A DNA stretch of 64,000 nucleotides. It comes from Hirudo medicinalis (taxonomy: Eukaryota > Annelida > Clitellata > Hirudinida > Hirudinidae). Both the position numbers and the translations under genes were made by a program. The stretch is from contig MPNW01000006.1 of assembly GCA_011800805.1 (NCBI GenBank), positions 116,041-180,040 on the forward strand, read 5' to 3'. How positions within the stretch are numbered: the first letter of the stretch is position 1; the number at the start of each line of letters is the position of its first letter. Of this stretch, positions 37,903-51,400 are shown in pieces. Below the pieces are notes generated by a model. It was not told the origin of the DNA. It saw nothing but the letters and a program-made list of their open reading frames with translations, and did no database searches.

Positions 37903-39798
37903 TCATTCAAAGTGCATGAAGAGGGTGATAGGGCAATGGTCACTGCCATACACATCCTTTCTTATGACACTGTCACACAAGGAGGACTCGAGTTTGTGCG
38001 ATATTAGGAAATAATCCAATCTCCTGAAATTTCAATAAGTTAATAATTATTGCAATAAAATTAGCAACTGACAAAAAGTAAAAAAGCACTCAAAAATATA
38101 AATTTTAATTCAAGTTAATGTCATGACAATAATAAATCCACTCATAGCATTCAACTTTAGGTCAAACAATACAGACACAAATGGAGCCTGGTAGCCATTC
38201 TAACCATCCCACATTTTTAGCCCTTGCATTGGCCATGTAAGTCCAGTAAGTGTAAGCTCCTTTCTCCTTAGGATGGAGCTGTCTGAACGTGTCGATAAAC
38301 GTCTTGCCCAACAGCTTGCCAAAACTTTCTCTTTCCTCCCTGGTGAAACCAGCTGTCTTGTGATTGCTTTTTGGATTGGCCAGATCTGTCACATTGGCAT
38401 TATCAGTAACAAAAGTTGCAAAAGTGCTTATTATAAAGGCTAATACAACAAAGGATAAAGGTCGGCATCATACGAGAGGCATTAGAAATATCATTTTCGT
38501 GTTACCTATTTCTTCGTGAGCTACGTTCAAGTCTCCGCACAAAACGACCGGTTTGCTCTTCTCGAGTCCTAGGAGATAATCATGAAAGTCAACATCCCAT
38601 TCATTTACCCTGTAGTCAAGCCTGGGCAAGCCTCTCCCAGAATTGGGAACGTCTGAGGAAAGTGGGAATAATTGTTAGGATGTTCGGGATGGACGAAATC
38701 ATAATTAGTGGATAACTGAACATAATTAGCAGTTAACAATAACGTTGCAAACAGTGCACAAGATTATGCAAAAGTTGCCAATGTGGATCGGGCCACTAAT
38801 TTAAAATGAAAAAACATCGACTGAGACCAACATGCTGTGACAAAGTAGAATTTCTCATATTCTGCTGTAATCACCCGACCCTCCTTGTCATGTTTCTCAT
38901 GGTCTGCAGCAACAAAAGCAACAATAACAACAATATCATTATCGCACAAATGCAAGTACCACCTATTCCAAACGTGACTTTGATTGGCTTGACCTTCGAA
39001 TAGAGTCCAGTCCCAGAATATCCATCCTTGTCTCCAGACAACCAATACAGATGGTAGCCTTTAATAGCAACCTCGTCTGGAATGCTGTCCTTGTCACACT
39101 TTGTTTCCTGAAGACAGAAAATGTCTGGATCTTCAGCCATTATGAAAGAATGTCCATTTTTCTGGAAAGATCAAGTAATTAATATGTATTCAGAATTTGT
39201 CATAAACAAAGTTGATGGCTGGTAAACTTAGTCAGTAAAATATCACAAAATTTCAGGAAAATATCATCAGTAATTTGTAGTTGTAATTTTATGTCTACAA
39301 AATAAAAAGGCCAATAAAACTAAAGTAATATACCCAAAAATTTAGATAGCAAAATAAATAGAAAGATAAATAGAACAATCTGCAAATGTCAGCAAATGAT
39401 CACAAACTTCACACCAGGCTCTCAATCCATTGACATTCCAAGATGAAAACTTTATATTCCACTTTCTCCCATTTGAATCTTTACTTCCAGATGAAAAGTC
39501 CAACTTGCTGACATCTGGTATTGATTCTCTGGTTTTCTGTTGATTACCAGAGTCATTCTTAACTACAGAAAAACAGCTTATAATTAACTGCAATTACGAG
39601 CATGTATTACTCGTGTGTAACTATTAAAGTATAAAATCAGTTCATAACTTGCCTTTGCTTTCTTGGCTTTGCTTAATTCATCAGAACTATCCGGTTGCTG
39701 TTGCAAACCGATATCAAAACATTATTTTACGACAACAACTTGCAACTTACAAAAGAATAATGACTGCAAAACTAACTCACTTTCCTTTTAGGAGGCAT
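37903..39798 (-). CDS. APEX1: AP endonuclease 1 (APEX1, ExoIII family)
   Basis: Eight exons join in frame on the minus strand: 39798-39781, 39697-39649, 39562-39408, 39161-38963, 38903-38832, 38652-38506, 38385-38205 and 38023-37903, giving 313 residues (human 318). The N-terminus is short and basic (MPPKRK, KAKKAK), as expected for nuclear import. The catalytic domain has [18 protein letters not shown] with the metal-binding Glu, [54 protein letters not shown] and a final GSDHCPI carrying the catalytic His. The enzyme cuts DNA 5' to abasic sites in base-excision repair. The first gene-proximal neighbour is IRAK1BP1, divergent and 465 bp away. Confidence 0.95.
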
Positions 39799-40263
39799 GG
39801 CGACAAAAGATGTATAAATTGTGGCTATCGAACTCCTAACAAAAAAATTACCTTGGAAAGCCAAAACCCGCGCACAGCCAACGTTAGTATACATGCACAC
39901 AAAAAGCCGTGCAGCAATGTTTGAGATCTTAAAAAAAAGTAAATTTTGATTATTATTAACTTATAGATGTATTGAGTTTTAATTCATATGAACTCAAAAC
40001 ACTTACCTTTTAGTAGGCAATTGTAGTTGAAAATATTGTTAATTATTGTTATAAATTTCAACTATAAATATAAATAATAATAAAAAATGTTTTTTAATAA
40101 TTACTAGAAAATATATTTAATCCAATGATTAAAGTCTAAAGATATCAATAATTACTGTCAGAAAGTTCCAAAAAAACATGTTCTAACACGTTCCCTACAT
40201 TTACGATGGTATTGGTTCGAACTATTTCATGTTAACCGTTATGAGTTGCAGATTCTCATACAA
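39799..40263. promoter_or_regulatory. Shared intergenic region of APEX1 and IRAK1BP1
   Basis: 465 bp between the two divergent start codons. It is AT-rich, with no CpG island and no clear TATA box. A bidirectional promoter is inferred from gene arrangement only. Confidence 0.4.
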
Positions 40264-41291
40264 ATGCAGACGATAACCGTTTCTTCAGTTAGGGAATTGT
40301 CATCGCCGCCAGACGTCTGCGATCTAAGAATCCTCGTCAGGACTTCTAAGCCCAGCGCCAGCGAAGCTACGGAGAGTGCCAAGAAGAGGATCGATTATAT
40401 ACTTCAAGTTATAAGAGATCAGAAGATTGGAGTTTGTATGCTATGCACAGGCATATTTATTAAATATTTATTTTGATTTTATTTGGTTTTACCAAATAAT
40501 GATTGTGTCATTAACAACATATTTTTCTTACAGAGAAAGCAAGTACAGCTAGGAAGGTCTCTGGGGAAATTGAAGGACGAATATGTCCTGTGTTCAGAAT
40601 TATCTGTTACAATCACAGGTGACATTGAGAGATGGCTAAACATTCACAACATCATCGTTGAGAAGTTGGATCATGTTCTTATAGCTGAGCCTGTCTTTTA
40701 TCATAGTGATGGCTGCCTCCAACAGCTCAGGTGAGATGTCTAATTTTTTGTTTGCATTATAAATTTTAAAACTATTGTGAAGTTCCAAATGTTCATATCT
40801 TCCATTGAATGTTTTGAATGAATTGAATGAATTGTTGTTAAAGACAGTATTTCTAGTATCTAATAAAGTAATTGAGTATGATATATGGCTTGGTAACTAC
40901 ACCTAAAACTAGTGAAGAACTTACTTTTTAAAAACTACATAAGTAGTGGTTGTCATTAAGATGTGGTAAATTTGTGTGGCTTTGAATGTTACAACATCCT
41001 ATACATTTCTTTGTTTTTTCAATCATCAGGCAAAATGCCTTCACACAGGCCATTAAACATTGCAAAGAGAAAGCAGAGGGCATCGCTGGCACTCTGAGAA
41101 CTGAGATTGGAGGAGTAGTTTCAGTCGAAGAGAAAGAGAGTCGGGAATGGCGGGGGTCGACCAAGGTTCGGGCGTCGGAAGGAAAACTTCCTGGCGACGA
41201 GGAAGGGTTCTCCATCCGTAGGGGTGTTGAATCTGCCTTTTGGAATGTTTCAACAAGAGTTGCGGTAGTCTTTCAGCTTGAAGCAAAATAG
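40264..41291 (+). CDS. IRAK1BP1: IRAK1-binding protein 1 (SIMPL domain)
   Basis: Three exons join in frame: 40264-40431, 40534-40730 and 41030-41291, giving 208 residues (214 if an upstream ATG at 40246 is used). The SIMPL/DUF541 fold is recognised from SSPPDVCDLRILV near the start, the middle block EKLDHVLIAEPVFYHSD, and the C-terminal block AIKHCKEKAEGIAGTL followed by EEKESREWRG and RVAVVFQLEAK. These match vertebrate IRAK1BP1 (about 260 residues), which binds IRAK1 and modulates NF-kB signalling. That role is known from mammals and only inferred here. The C-terminal basic tail of the human protein is absent. Confidence 0.85.
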
Positions 41292-42436
41292 ATAGTACTG
41301 ATTTGTTCTTGCTGTTATCTTTTTCTTTAACATGTCACCAGGTGGATGCTTTCATAATTCAGGCCTGTTGTTGTTGTGTTAAGCTGTTAATATTGAATTA
41401 TTAGGAATTTTTAGTTGTAACTAAAATGATATCAACATTATAAATGTTATTGAATTGTGATTGTGATCAGTAATTGTAATTTCCATGGTGAACAATTTTA
41501 GTTATTCATGTAAAAAGATGTCTAAACATGTGTTACAAGCTGTTGTTAGTTTTTGCTTGTCGCAGGATAATAAATACTAAATTGAAAGCATCAATGCTTG
41601 ACAAAAAAGTCAAGAATGGTAAAATCAGTTAAGTATTGAAATGGCGAGGTGTGTTTGTTTTTTCCTTAATATCTTTATGCTTCACTGATCATGCTAAATT
41701 TGTACACTGGGAGGATGTTCCTTGTTGTTTGATTAATTTTGTGTATTTGGTTTTTGGCATTGAAAATTGTTATTACAATCTTATCAGTTTCTACTATTTT
41801 GTTTGATTTTGTTTACCACATCTGACTGAGTTTACCAAATATGGGAATAAGGTGGTTTAACCATGGAAATTGAAAAATACACTGACCTGGGAGTTTCAGC
41901 CGTGTGCACAAATGAGAACTAACCATTCAAAAAATGCTTCATTCTATATATGTGGATTTATTTCAAGTCTCAATGTTAGGTGATGATGATGATTGTCGGC
42001 CTGTGTAAGTACTCAGTGTTCTTGGGATTAATGGGAGTAACTCGATGCCCACACAAAGACACCTTAAAATGCAAGAGTTTAATGATTCTAATGCTCAGTA
42101 GGTGTCCTAGATTTGCATTGTACTCCGTCTCATCGTACCCTTTCGAGAAAGGCTTTTCAGAGTTAAATGCTTTCAAAGGCTTCAGTTTCGTTGTGCCGGC
42201 AGTGATAATTTGAACATTAATATTCATTTGTAGTTGACGTAATGGGCATCACTATAAATCATTGGACTTGTTACTCAAATAGGCTGAAATAGCAGAGGTT
42301 ATTGTGATAACACAAATTCTTACAATAGTCACTGTGACAATAGTTACGACTGCGGTTAACATCGAGGCGTCAATATCAGACACCAATACATAAGATCCTA
42401 CATCAAGCTGGACTATTATCAAGAGTGTTGTATACA
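41292..42436. other. IRAK1BP1 3' region and astacin-like gene upstream region
   Basis: No supported gene. A likely poly(A) hexamer AATAAA lies at 41569-41574. Weak open frames at 41976-42227 and 42252-42524 have no recognisable features. Confidence 0.5.
41569..41574 (+). terminator. Poly(A) signal AATAAA, IRAK1BP1
   Basis: A canonical hexamer 278 bp after the IRAK1BP1 stop codon. Confidence 0.45.
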
Positions 42437-45400
42437 ATGGAAAATACCTGCATGATCTTATTGATGGTAGGAATGGTGATGGTGCTGAAGATTCAGGTGA
42501 GACTTTTTGGTTGAAAATTAACAACCTCTTCGTGTCACTAAGTTTACTCTATCCTCGTCATTGCAAAAGAGTCATTTGCAGCTTCTAAATTGTCACTACA
42601 AATGCAATCAGATGCTTGCAAAGTATACATTTTTTAAATTTTTTTGAGTTTTTTTGGCGGTTACTTCGCACATCACGCACAAGTATAATAATAGACATAA
42701 TCCATCTGAAAACAGTTGAATGAATGATCGCAAAATTTTAAAATCTCCAATAGGTCTTCAAATGTGATCAAGATGTAGAAGATGACGAAGATGTAGAAGA
42801 TGTAGAAGGTGATGGTGATGATGATGGCGATAAACATGCATGCAGCCCTCATATGGAACCTGGTGTAAGGAATATGCTGAGAAAATGCACAGATTTCATG
42901 TGGAAAAGTCTAGGAATGACGCCAGTGAGTGTTTTGATGGTGCTGATAGACTATAAATTATAACGTTATTCCTTTGAAAATGATAAAGATGCGAACACAG
43001 TAATGTGTTAGTTAATAAGTGCAATGCTGTGCATAAATTCATGTTCCTATAATATCCTTCAATAATCCTACAATAAGTCAACTTATTGGAGAAGGAGAAC
43101 AGCAGACGAACAGTTGAAAAATGGCATAAAATGAAAACTCACTGCAAGTGACAAAATCTGGCTTAAACCATTAATGGCAATAGATTTTCTTGGACCATTT
43201 CCAAGCCAGCTGACGACCTTGACTAACAAAACAAATTCAAATCTGTGACCATCTCAAGAATTTAAGCCTTTAAGATTTTGAGAGATTAAAGAACTGAGAA
43301 GAAATTTCAGTTGAAATTTTTAAAAAGTCCTTGTTTTACTTTAAATGGAAGTCTTGTCCCATTTTTAAGTAGAATAAAAAAGTTTCAAAGTTTACTCAGT
43401 TATCCAGTTCAACATCTTGATATTATTTGACCTTCGCATAGCGTTAGTGCAAATGTTTGGCTGTTTGAGGAGATATATTTCCTCGGTTGATGGAAGGATG
43501 ATCTGCTTGCTCTAATTTTGAGAGTGACTTTTGATGATATTTTCAAGTGGCTTATTATTAGTGCCATGGTTGTCATTACTGTTTATATAACATTAATTGT
43601 CGTAGCTATTCATTTGATAGGCAATATTTTTATTTTCGTTTATATTATGTAGAACGACTAATATTACATGCAAGGTTATGTTTGCGATGGACAATTTTGA
43701 AGAAATGTTTTCCGTAAAAGCAGCATTCTTAAGATGCATTTGCTGATAGTTCACCTACGCAACCGGAAATAACCCATCGAAAATTAATCCATCAGTGCAT
43801 CCATGCACCCCAATTCATTGTCAGATTCAACTTACAATTCACCTACAGATTTCAAACATCAGTTTTGGTTGCCTTGCTCCAGGACAGATCATTGACGGAA
43901 TCACGGCTAGCATACTTGCTGATGCATGTCTCTATGAAATGGGTCATCAACCCAAAATCCCATCAGGAAAGGACTGTTTCAGCAAAGAACCTACCAGTAG
44001 CAGCAGCAGTAGCAGCAGCAGCAGCAGTAGTAGTAGCAGTAGTAGTAGCAGCAGTGGTAGCAGTTGTGATGGAGATGAGTCCAGCATTCCGCTTGATGAA
44101 GGCAATACTGATGACGGTCACAATATGCAGGCACATGGAGGCAGCATCAGCCAAGATGATTCTGAGGTCAAGGAAGATGGATTTAGTGTTCGTTTAAGGT
44201 CAAAGGAGAGAGTAAGGAAAAAAAGAGGGCTGGCCTCATCACTTCCTGCTTATAAATGGTCATTGCCTGTTCTTTACTCATTCAGTTTGGAACAGTCTGG
44301 AATAATTGGTTGGTGTTTGTAGAGATGATGATAATGGTGATATTCGAAGTTGATGTCAATGTTTCTCGTGCAGATGTGGAGAGAGTGAAAACAGAAGTGA
44401 GAAGATCGATGTCCGTCATCCAGTCGGTTACTTGTGTCAGATTCGTGGAAACAAATCAAAATGCTCAACTCATCTTTTACACTTCTTCCAGGTTTAGGCT
44501 TCTTATCGAGAATTCTTATTAAGAATTTATGCGGTGTTAAATTGAATTCATCATAAAATTCAAGTTGTGTACTGTGCACATTTAATATTGTAAGCGCCTT
44601 ATAGTTGTATTTTCACAGTACTTCAAATGGTAACAAGCAGTCATAATCAATTACCTTGGCATAGGTATAGTTTGTTTATTCAAATAGTAACATGTAATAT
44701 AATGTATAACAATAACAACATATGGACATAATGTAATATAATGTATAACAATAACAACATATGGACGAGAGTTTATCATCTTTCTAATAATATGCGGCAA
44801 CATATTATTCATGTATAACCGTCAACTTATGGCAAATTTATTCGTCATCAAGGAAGGCTAGCCTCGGTCTTGAAGTAGTCTTGGAGTTCCGCTGGAACCT
44901 AAACCACTGTAATCATATTCGAATTCATTATCATTTAATTCTTCCGCAGCTGTGCTTCGTACACAGGAAAGAGAGCCAACAATGCTGTCAATGCGGTTTA
45001 TCTCGGTCTCGAGTGTCAATATTCGGTAGGGAGATCTAATTCGCTCTTTCGTCAAACGCTATTATCCTACAATAATTGCATTCCATTATTTACGAATATG
45101 ATTTTGAGTCACTAGATCTCTTTCTTGAAGTCAATGGACTAGTGATGATAAAACTGGATTAATATGTTAATAATAGTGACCCTTGCAGAATAATATTAAA
45201 CGGTTTGATTGTTAATTGATGGAAAATAACTTCATGCTTGTGTAGTTGAGTAGAACAATCAATTTAATTGAATGACTCGAAGTTCATTGAATTTTTAAGA
45301 TCATTTGCTTCAACAGGCAGGTCAGATGTTATACCTGCTCGTTCAAGCACTGGGCTTCTTCAACGAGCACCAAAGATCAGACAGAGACGACTTCATAACC

Positions 45401-48400
45401 ATCAACCCAAACAATATTTCTCCCACCAGACTCGACGCTTTCATCACCATCCCTAGGAGCATCGCCACTACTTTTGACCTCACCTATGACTACCACTCGA
45501 TCATGCATCAACCCCCAAAGGTAAGTCTCTTTTTAGCACATGGGTAGGCTGAATTTCAGTGGACGAACTGAAGATTGGAGGAGATGAAGTGATAGATGAA
45601 ATATAATGTTGATGATAATTGCAATATTTTTCCTCAACAGTTCCTTTCTTCCAATGGGGGGCCAACCCTGGAGACCAAAGACTCGCTCTATCAATATGGC
45701 TTGGGCCAGAGGGTGGAATTGTCATTCTTGGATAAAGTTTCCATCAACAAAATGTACTGCACAGGTTTGAGCTCTTACATTGGCCTCGTAGTCTCCATTT
45801 CACCTTTACACAATGTTACCTATTTTAGACACATGCATTAACGTATTTGATCCCTCTTGCGTCAACGGTGGAGTTAGAGATCCGAATGCATGCGATAGAT
45901 GCTCATGTCCCGATGGATTCTCTGGGATCTATTGCCAGGATATCCAATCCCAAAGCACTTCTGGTGAGTTTAAATCATGCTCAATGAAGGGAGGACTCGT
46001 TTGACTCAATTGAGTTGTTTTCTATTTTTGGACCACTTAGCGAAATAAAACATTTTTGATGGATGCTGAAAATAAATTTACGACAGCTACATTAGAAGCA
46101 CTGCGTAAAAGGCTTCAAATGAATAGAAGTGAAAGCACAAATGAAAGAAAGGTGAAAGATTTGCGCAATAACTAGATATTTACATAACAACATTGAGCAC
46201 GCATGACTAACGCCAGCAAATGCTGTTAATAATAACCTATTTAATAGTTGTAAACATTGTCATTTTAACCAATAACAATGTGATGTTGTTACATTAATAT
46301 CTTTAATTAATGTCTTGTTCACCCCTATCATTATTATTAATAATGTATTAATATCAAACAGAATGCTCGGCCAACGTGGTTGATCTCACCTTGACACAAT
46401 CTACGACAATTCAATCACCTGGCTATGATAATCCTCGTTTTTACAAATCAGGTGTTTCATGCAGCTGGATTGTTAAGGTGGCTTAGAGTTTTTGCCTCTC
46501 TGTCGTTCACTTATTTCATTCACTTGATTATCTTGAATTTTTCGAATTTTACATTAAGTGAATATGTAAATGTGTAAATGAATATGTGAATGTGTAAATG
46601 AATATGTATATGTGTAAATGAATATGTAAATATGTAGATGAATATCCTCAGGCACTACCGGCCAGTACTATTTCTGCTGCATTTGTTGGGGACTTTGGCA
46701 TTTACTGCAAGGATTCATCATCTTGTCAACACTGGGTTGAGATCAGACATAAAAAACCATTCTCAAGCAGTGGACCAAGGTAAGATGAAGAAGGGCTTAC
46801 TTTTAGTAACAGGTTCTAATGACTAATGACTAATGACCACGACTAATCATCATTAAATTTATAAATTATCATTTTTTATAAAACTCAATCGGTCTAAATT
46901 ATTTCTAATTATTGAATCAATCTACAATCTTGTTACGACATTGTCACCAAACGTTACAGATTCTGTTGCAACTCTCTGCCATATAACAGTGTATCGTCGG
47001 AGGACAATGAAATGATGATTCTCTTTAGAACTCACGACCTTGATGGCATTGCTGGGAGCAACAGAGGATTTCGCCTGAGTCTATCAAGTAAGTGATAAGT
47101 TACTTGGTTATAGCTGCGAAATTAATGTTTTCCAGGCATTCGGCAAGAAGTTTCTTGTTCAAACTTGGAATTATAATCAAAACTCATTACTTAAAAAACT
47201 TTTGATTAACTTTTGAGGCGCCCAGAAAAATATTCTGATATTGAATATAAACTATTTTAGTTTAAATAAATGTTTTAGGTCAGGTAAAGTTTTAATCAGC
47301 TGTAAATGATATATAAGTCATCATTCCAAACTTTTTCATACCTCATAATTCTAGCTTCAAGACCATGCCCGGCCTGGTCAATCCAGGTGGATGTAAATTC
47401 AATTGGGGGGCGACTCATCTCTTCCTTGGGAAGCAATCAAATGACCATGGACATTTGCAAGAATTACTGTTCTTCTCAAGGGGATTGCCTCGGTTTTGAT
47501 TTCTCTCTGTCCCCAACCACTCAAGAAAGATGTTATATATACATCGACCAGTCAGCATTCTCAGTAAAGTACTCCACAAGGGGAGTCATCCAGTATCGGT
47601 TGGATAGATCCAATTGCCCCGGGACGTTAACACAACCGACCGACAGAAATCCCGGCAGACCGACAAGCTCTACCACTACAACCACACCAGCCACCACAGC
47701 TACAACGACTCTGGCTACTTCTACCACAACTGAACGAACCAGTACCACCATAACTCCTTCAACAACTACGAAGTACACTCCACCAACTACTTCTATCTTT
47801 TTGACATCAACTTCATCCTCCACTACCACAACAACACTTGAACCACGTGCGTTACATTGCACTGTTTCATTGATTTTATATTATTGCGTAATAACGACCA
47901 AAAAATACACGATAAATAAAAGATTATTTGAAAATTAGTATGCAAATAGAATGATTTAAGTTCTGACGTTTGGATTTTCCCCCAGCTTGCTACAGATGGA
48001 TGGAGATGGTGGACACTCAATCTGTCGGAGGGATGCAAGCTTTCCAAATAAATAACTTAGAATCTTGTCGATCCCATTGCTTGTCCCTGATGGATGGATG
48101 TTTAGCATTCGGCATGGATGTCAACCCCTTCACGCCGACATGCTGGATTTTTGGGGGATCTAGTATTTTGTGGCCAATTCGTAACAGCAAGATGTTTCTG
48201 TTCGTGAAGAGGAGGTGTGATGACATCCCATGTAAGACGAAATGTTAAATGAACATTCCTCTTCATTTGCATAGCTTTTATATTAAAATAATGTCAATTA
48301 TTAAACATTATATAAAATAACATGTTAATATATGAGATTTAAAAGTGCTACGGTTAATAATATTTCAATTTACAAAAATAATAACGTATTAAGTAAAATA

Positions 48401-51400
48401 TTGTATTTGTTTCCTATATTAATGAGATGTTATGAACTGAGATTTTCTATATTGGCATATAGAACATTAACACCATTAAACACACTGCAAGACCAAAATA
48501 ATTGCCATGGTTCACTGTAATTACAGCTTTAAGATGTATATTTATGTAAGTATATAAACATGTAAGTCATTTTTAAGTCTAAGTCATATTTAAATTTCAG
48601 TGCCGTGCCCCGACCCGAAAATCTCTTTTGACACGAGCTCTATTGGAGGAGTAAAGGTCACCGACTTCTGGACCTCCACTGCCCAAGACTGTTTGTCCAG
48701 GTGTAACGATTCCACCACCCAGTGCTACGGATTCGATTTTAACTATTCAGAACTTTCTTGTTGGCTTCATTTGGATGCCGCCGAACTCAGTCAATCGTAT
48801 CACAATCCAGGTATACTCCAAGTGATTTTTCAGAAGCCCTGTCCCCTGAGACAGGAGACTACTACGACTACAACAACAGCATTTGTCACGAGGGTTCTTT
48901 CTGAACCAACAGTTCAAGGGGGTACGATTATTATACAGATGTCCTTTCGATTCTCTCATTCACATAGAATTAAAAATGTTATTTAGAACATTAATTTCCT
49001 TTATTAACTCCAGTCCAATTCAAGTATAATGTTTTATCATAATTTTCATTGTTTGTGTTCCTCATAAAACTTAATAAAATTTTAATAGCGGCATGTCCAA
49101 AGTGGAGTCTCACGACAGACACGAGTTCTCCTGGTGGGAATTTCGTTCCAGGCCTCAATAGCATTTTCGATTGCCGCTCCTACTGCCAGAATTATGAGCC
49201 CTGCATAGGTATCGACTTTCAGACAAGGACCTCCCCACCGGAATGCTGGATCCACATCAGTTGGGAAGTGATTAACAATCGTTATCCCAACCCTGGTGTT
49301 CAACAGGGAGTACTGGAAAGATGTCCATCTTCCACTACCACCTCTCAGCCCTCGACTACGACTGCTGGGATTGTGCCTCCAGAGAGTGAGTAGACCAGGT
49401 TTCTATGATAGAATTCCAGACTATAACAACTTAACAATGAAGCTATTCAAATACGTAACACCAGAGCGTTATAACAATCATTTCAACCTTAAGTTATTTT
49501 TTAACGATTCTTATTATTTTGTGTAATTCGTTATTATTAAAGTCAGTAAATAACATTAATGATTCGAAGGAAACAGCTGTCCTTATTGGACAGTGAATGC
49601 AGGCCTATCCTCATTTGGTGGAGTCCTCCAGATTCCATATACAACAATCCGATCGTGTCTTGAATTCTGCCTATCCTTGGATTCATGTGCTGGCTTTGAC
49701 TACAGGGATTCTCAATGTTGGACACACACAGACCAGACAATCAAGTATGAAATCGTCAACCCTTTTGTAACTCAGGTAAAAGTCCTAGATAGATGCCATG
49801 GTCCTACAACAAAGTTCTTTGTCACAACCACAACTGCGCCATTTTCTGTTACAAGACAGGGTAAGTCAGGAGAAAGACCGACACGATATGATATAGTTCT
49901 ATATGTTATGTGTTTTTATTATTTAGAATATTGTTTAACGTTTAATCATTATTATTGTTAATTATTAGTAACAAAGCATGCAAATTATTGTCAATAAAAG
50001 TTTTTTTTAACCCGTTTGCAGACGTTCCATGCAGAGCTGAATGGTTGAAGAAAACTGGCCAGCACTCACCTGGAGGGGAGTATGTCGCTGGTGTAAGCAC
50101 TGAAGAAGAGTGCAAAGCTAAATGTCTTTCCACGATTGACTGTTTTGGTTTGGATTTTAATTGGATAAAGTCTCCTGGAGAATGCTGGATCCATCGCACT
50201 AAAAGCAACATGGATACAATCCATTCTGATTATTCGGTCATCCAAGATGTTCTTGTGAAGAGATGTACCGACGCATGTGAGATGGTTTAGTTAAAATGTC
50301 TAGTCAAATGTCGGTGTATTGATTTATTGCATATTTATTAAAAATCAGTTAAAAATTCAAACTAACTGCCCCAAAATTGCAATTACATGTGTTTGGTGCA
50401 TTTACAATGCTTTATGGAAGATCGTTCCAATCATTCAACACTCCTTTAGCAAAAAAAGATCTAATATTGTTATGAGATATGTAAGGAAGTTAATAATTTT
50501 TGGTCATGGTGTCATCATCTCATTAAATGTTAAATTTATTAATCAATCAACTATGCACTTCTTAATATTGAAAGCTCCATGTGAAACCAAGTGGATCATT
50601 AAATATGGCTCGTACAGTCCAGGTGGACATTTGAATCTCTTTGTAAGAACAGCCTTGGATTGCCTCCAGGCCTGCATCGATGACCTCACGTGTGTCGGGG
50701 TTGATGTGGATTCTAGTGGCTCAAGCACTACTTGCATGGTTCATTCTACTATCGCTGAATACCTGCAGATACAATCAGATTCCAGGTACAGCCAATACAG
50801 GATTTCTACCAGATGCCCTATACAATCCCTTCCGAGTGAGCTACCATGTGATTTTGTCTGCGTTCCTTGGTGTTACAGTTTAACTGGAAGTTAAATAGTG
50901 GTAAACGAATAGGAAACAATGGTACTATTTAGAACTCAAGTTACTTTGCCCTCTATGCTCTATGCTCTATGCTCTCTTACTTTGACCTCTAATGCTGAAT
51001 GCTTTCCATAATTCTATTTTAAGTCGTTGCGATTGTCTTTCAATTCAATTTGTGTTCAAATTTGACATCCCCTAAATATAGATTTAGATTTTGCATCAAG
51101 AAATGAATATTAATTGTCAAATGTTAGGTCCCTGTCAAGATATGTGGGTGATCAAGAAGGGATTTCAATCAGAGGGGGCCATCAGAGTTCTCCAACCCTT
51201 GACTCTGCTGGACTGCCTTTCAAATTGCTCTTCGGTTTCTTATTGTGTTGGAGCGGAGTTCAATGCTGCCTTGAGCCCTCCAGAGTGCTGGCTTCACCAT
51301 GATATCTCAAAGTTCAGCAAGAAGTTGAATAATCCAAACATCGTCCAATATCAAATCGTTCAAAGATGTTCAAATTCATGGGAAAAACTAAATGGTATGT

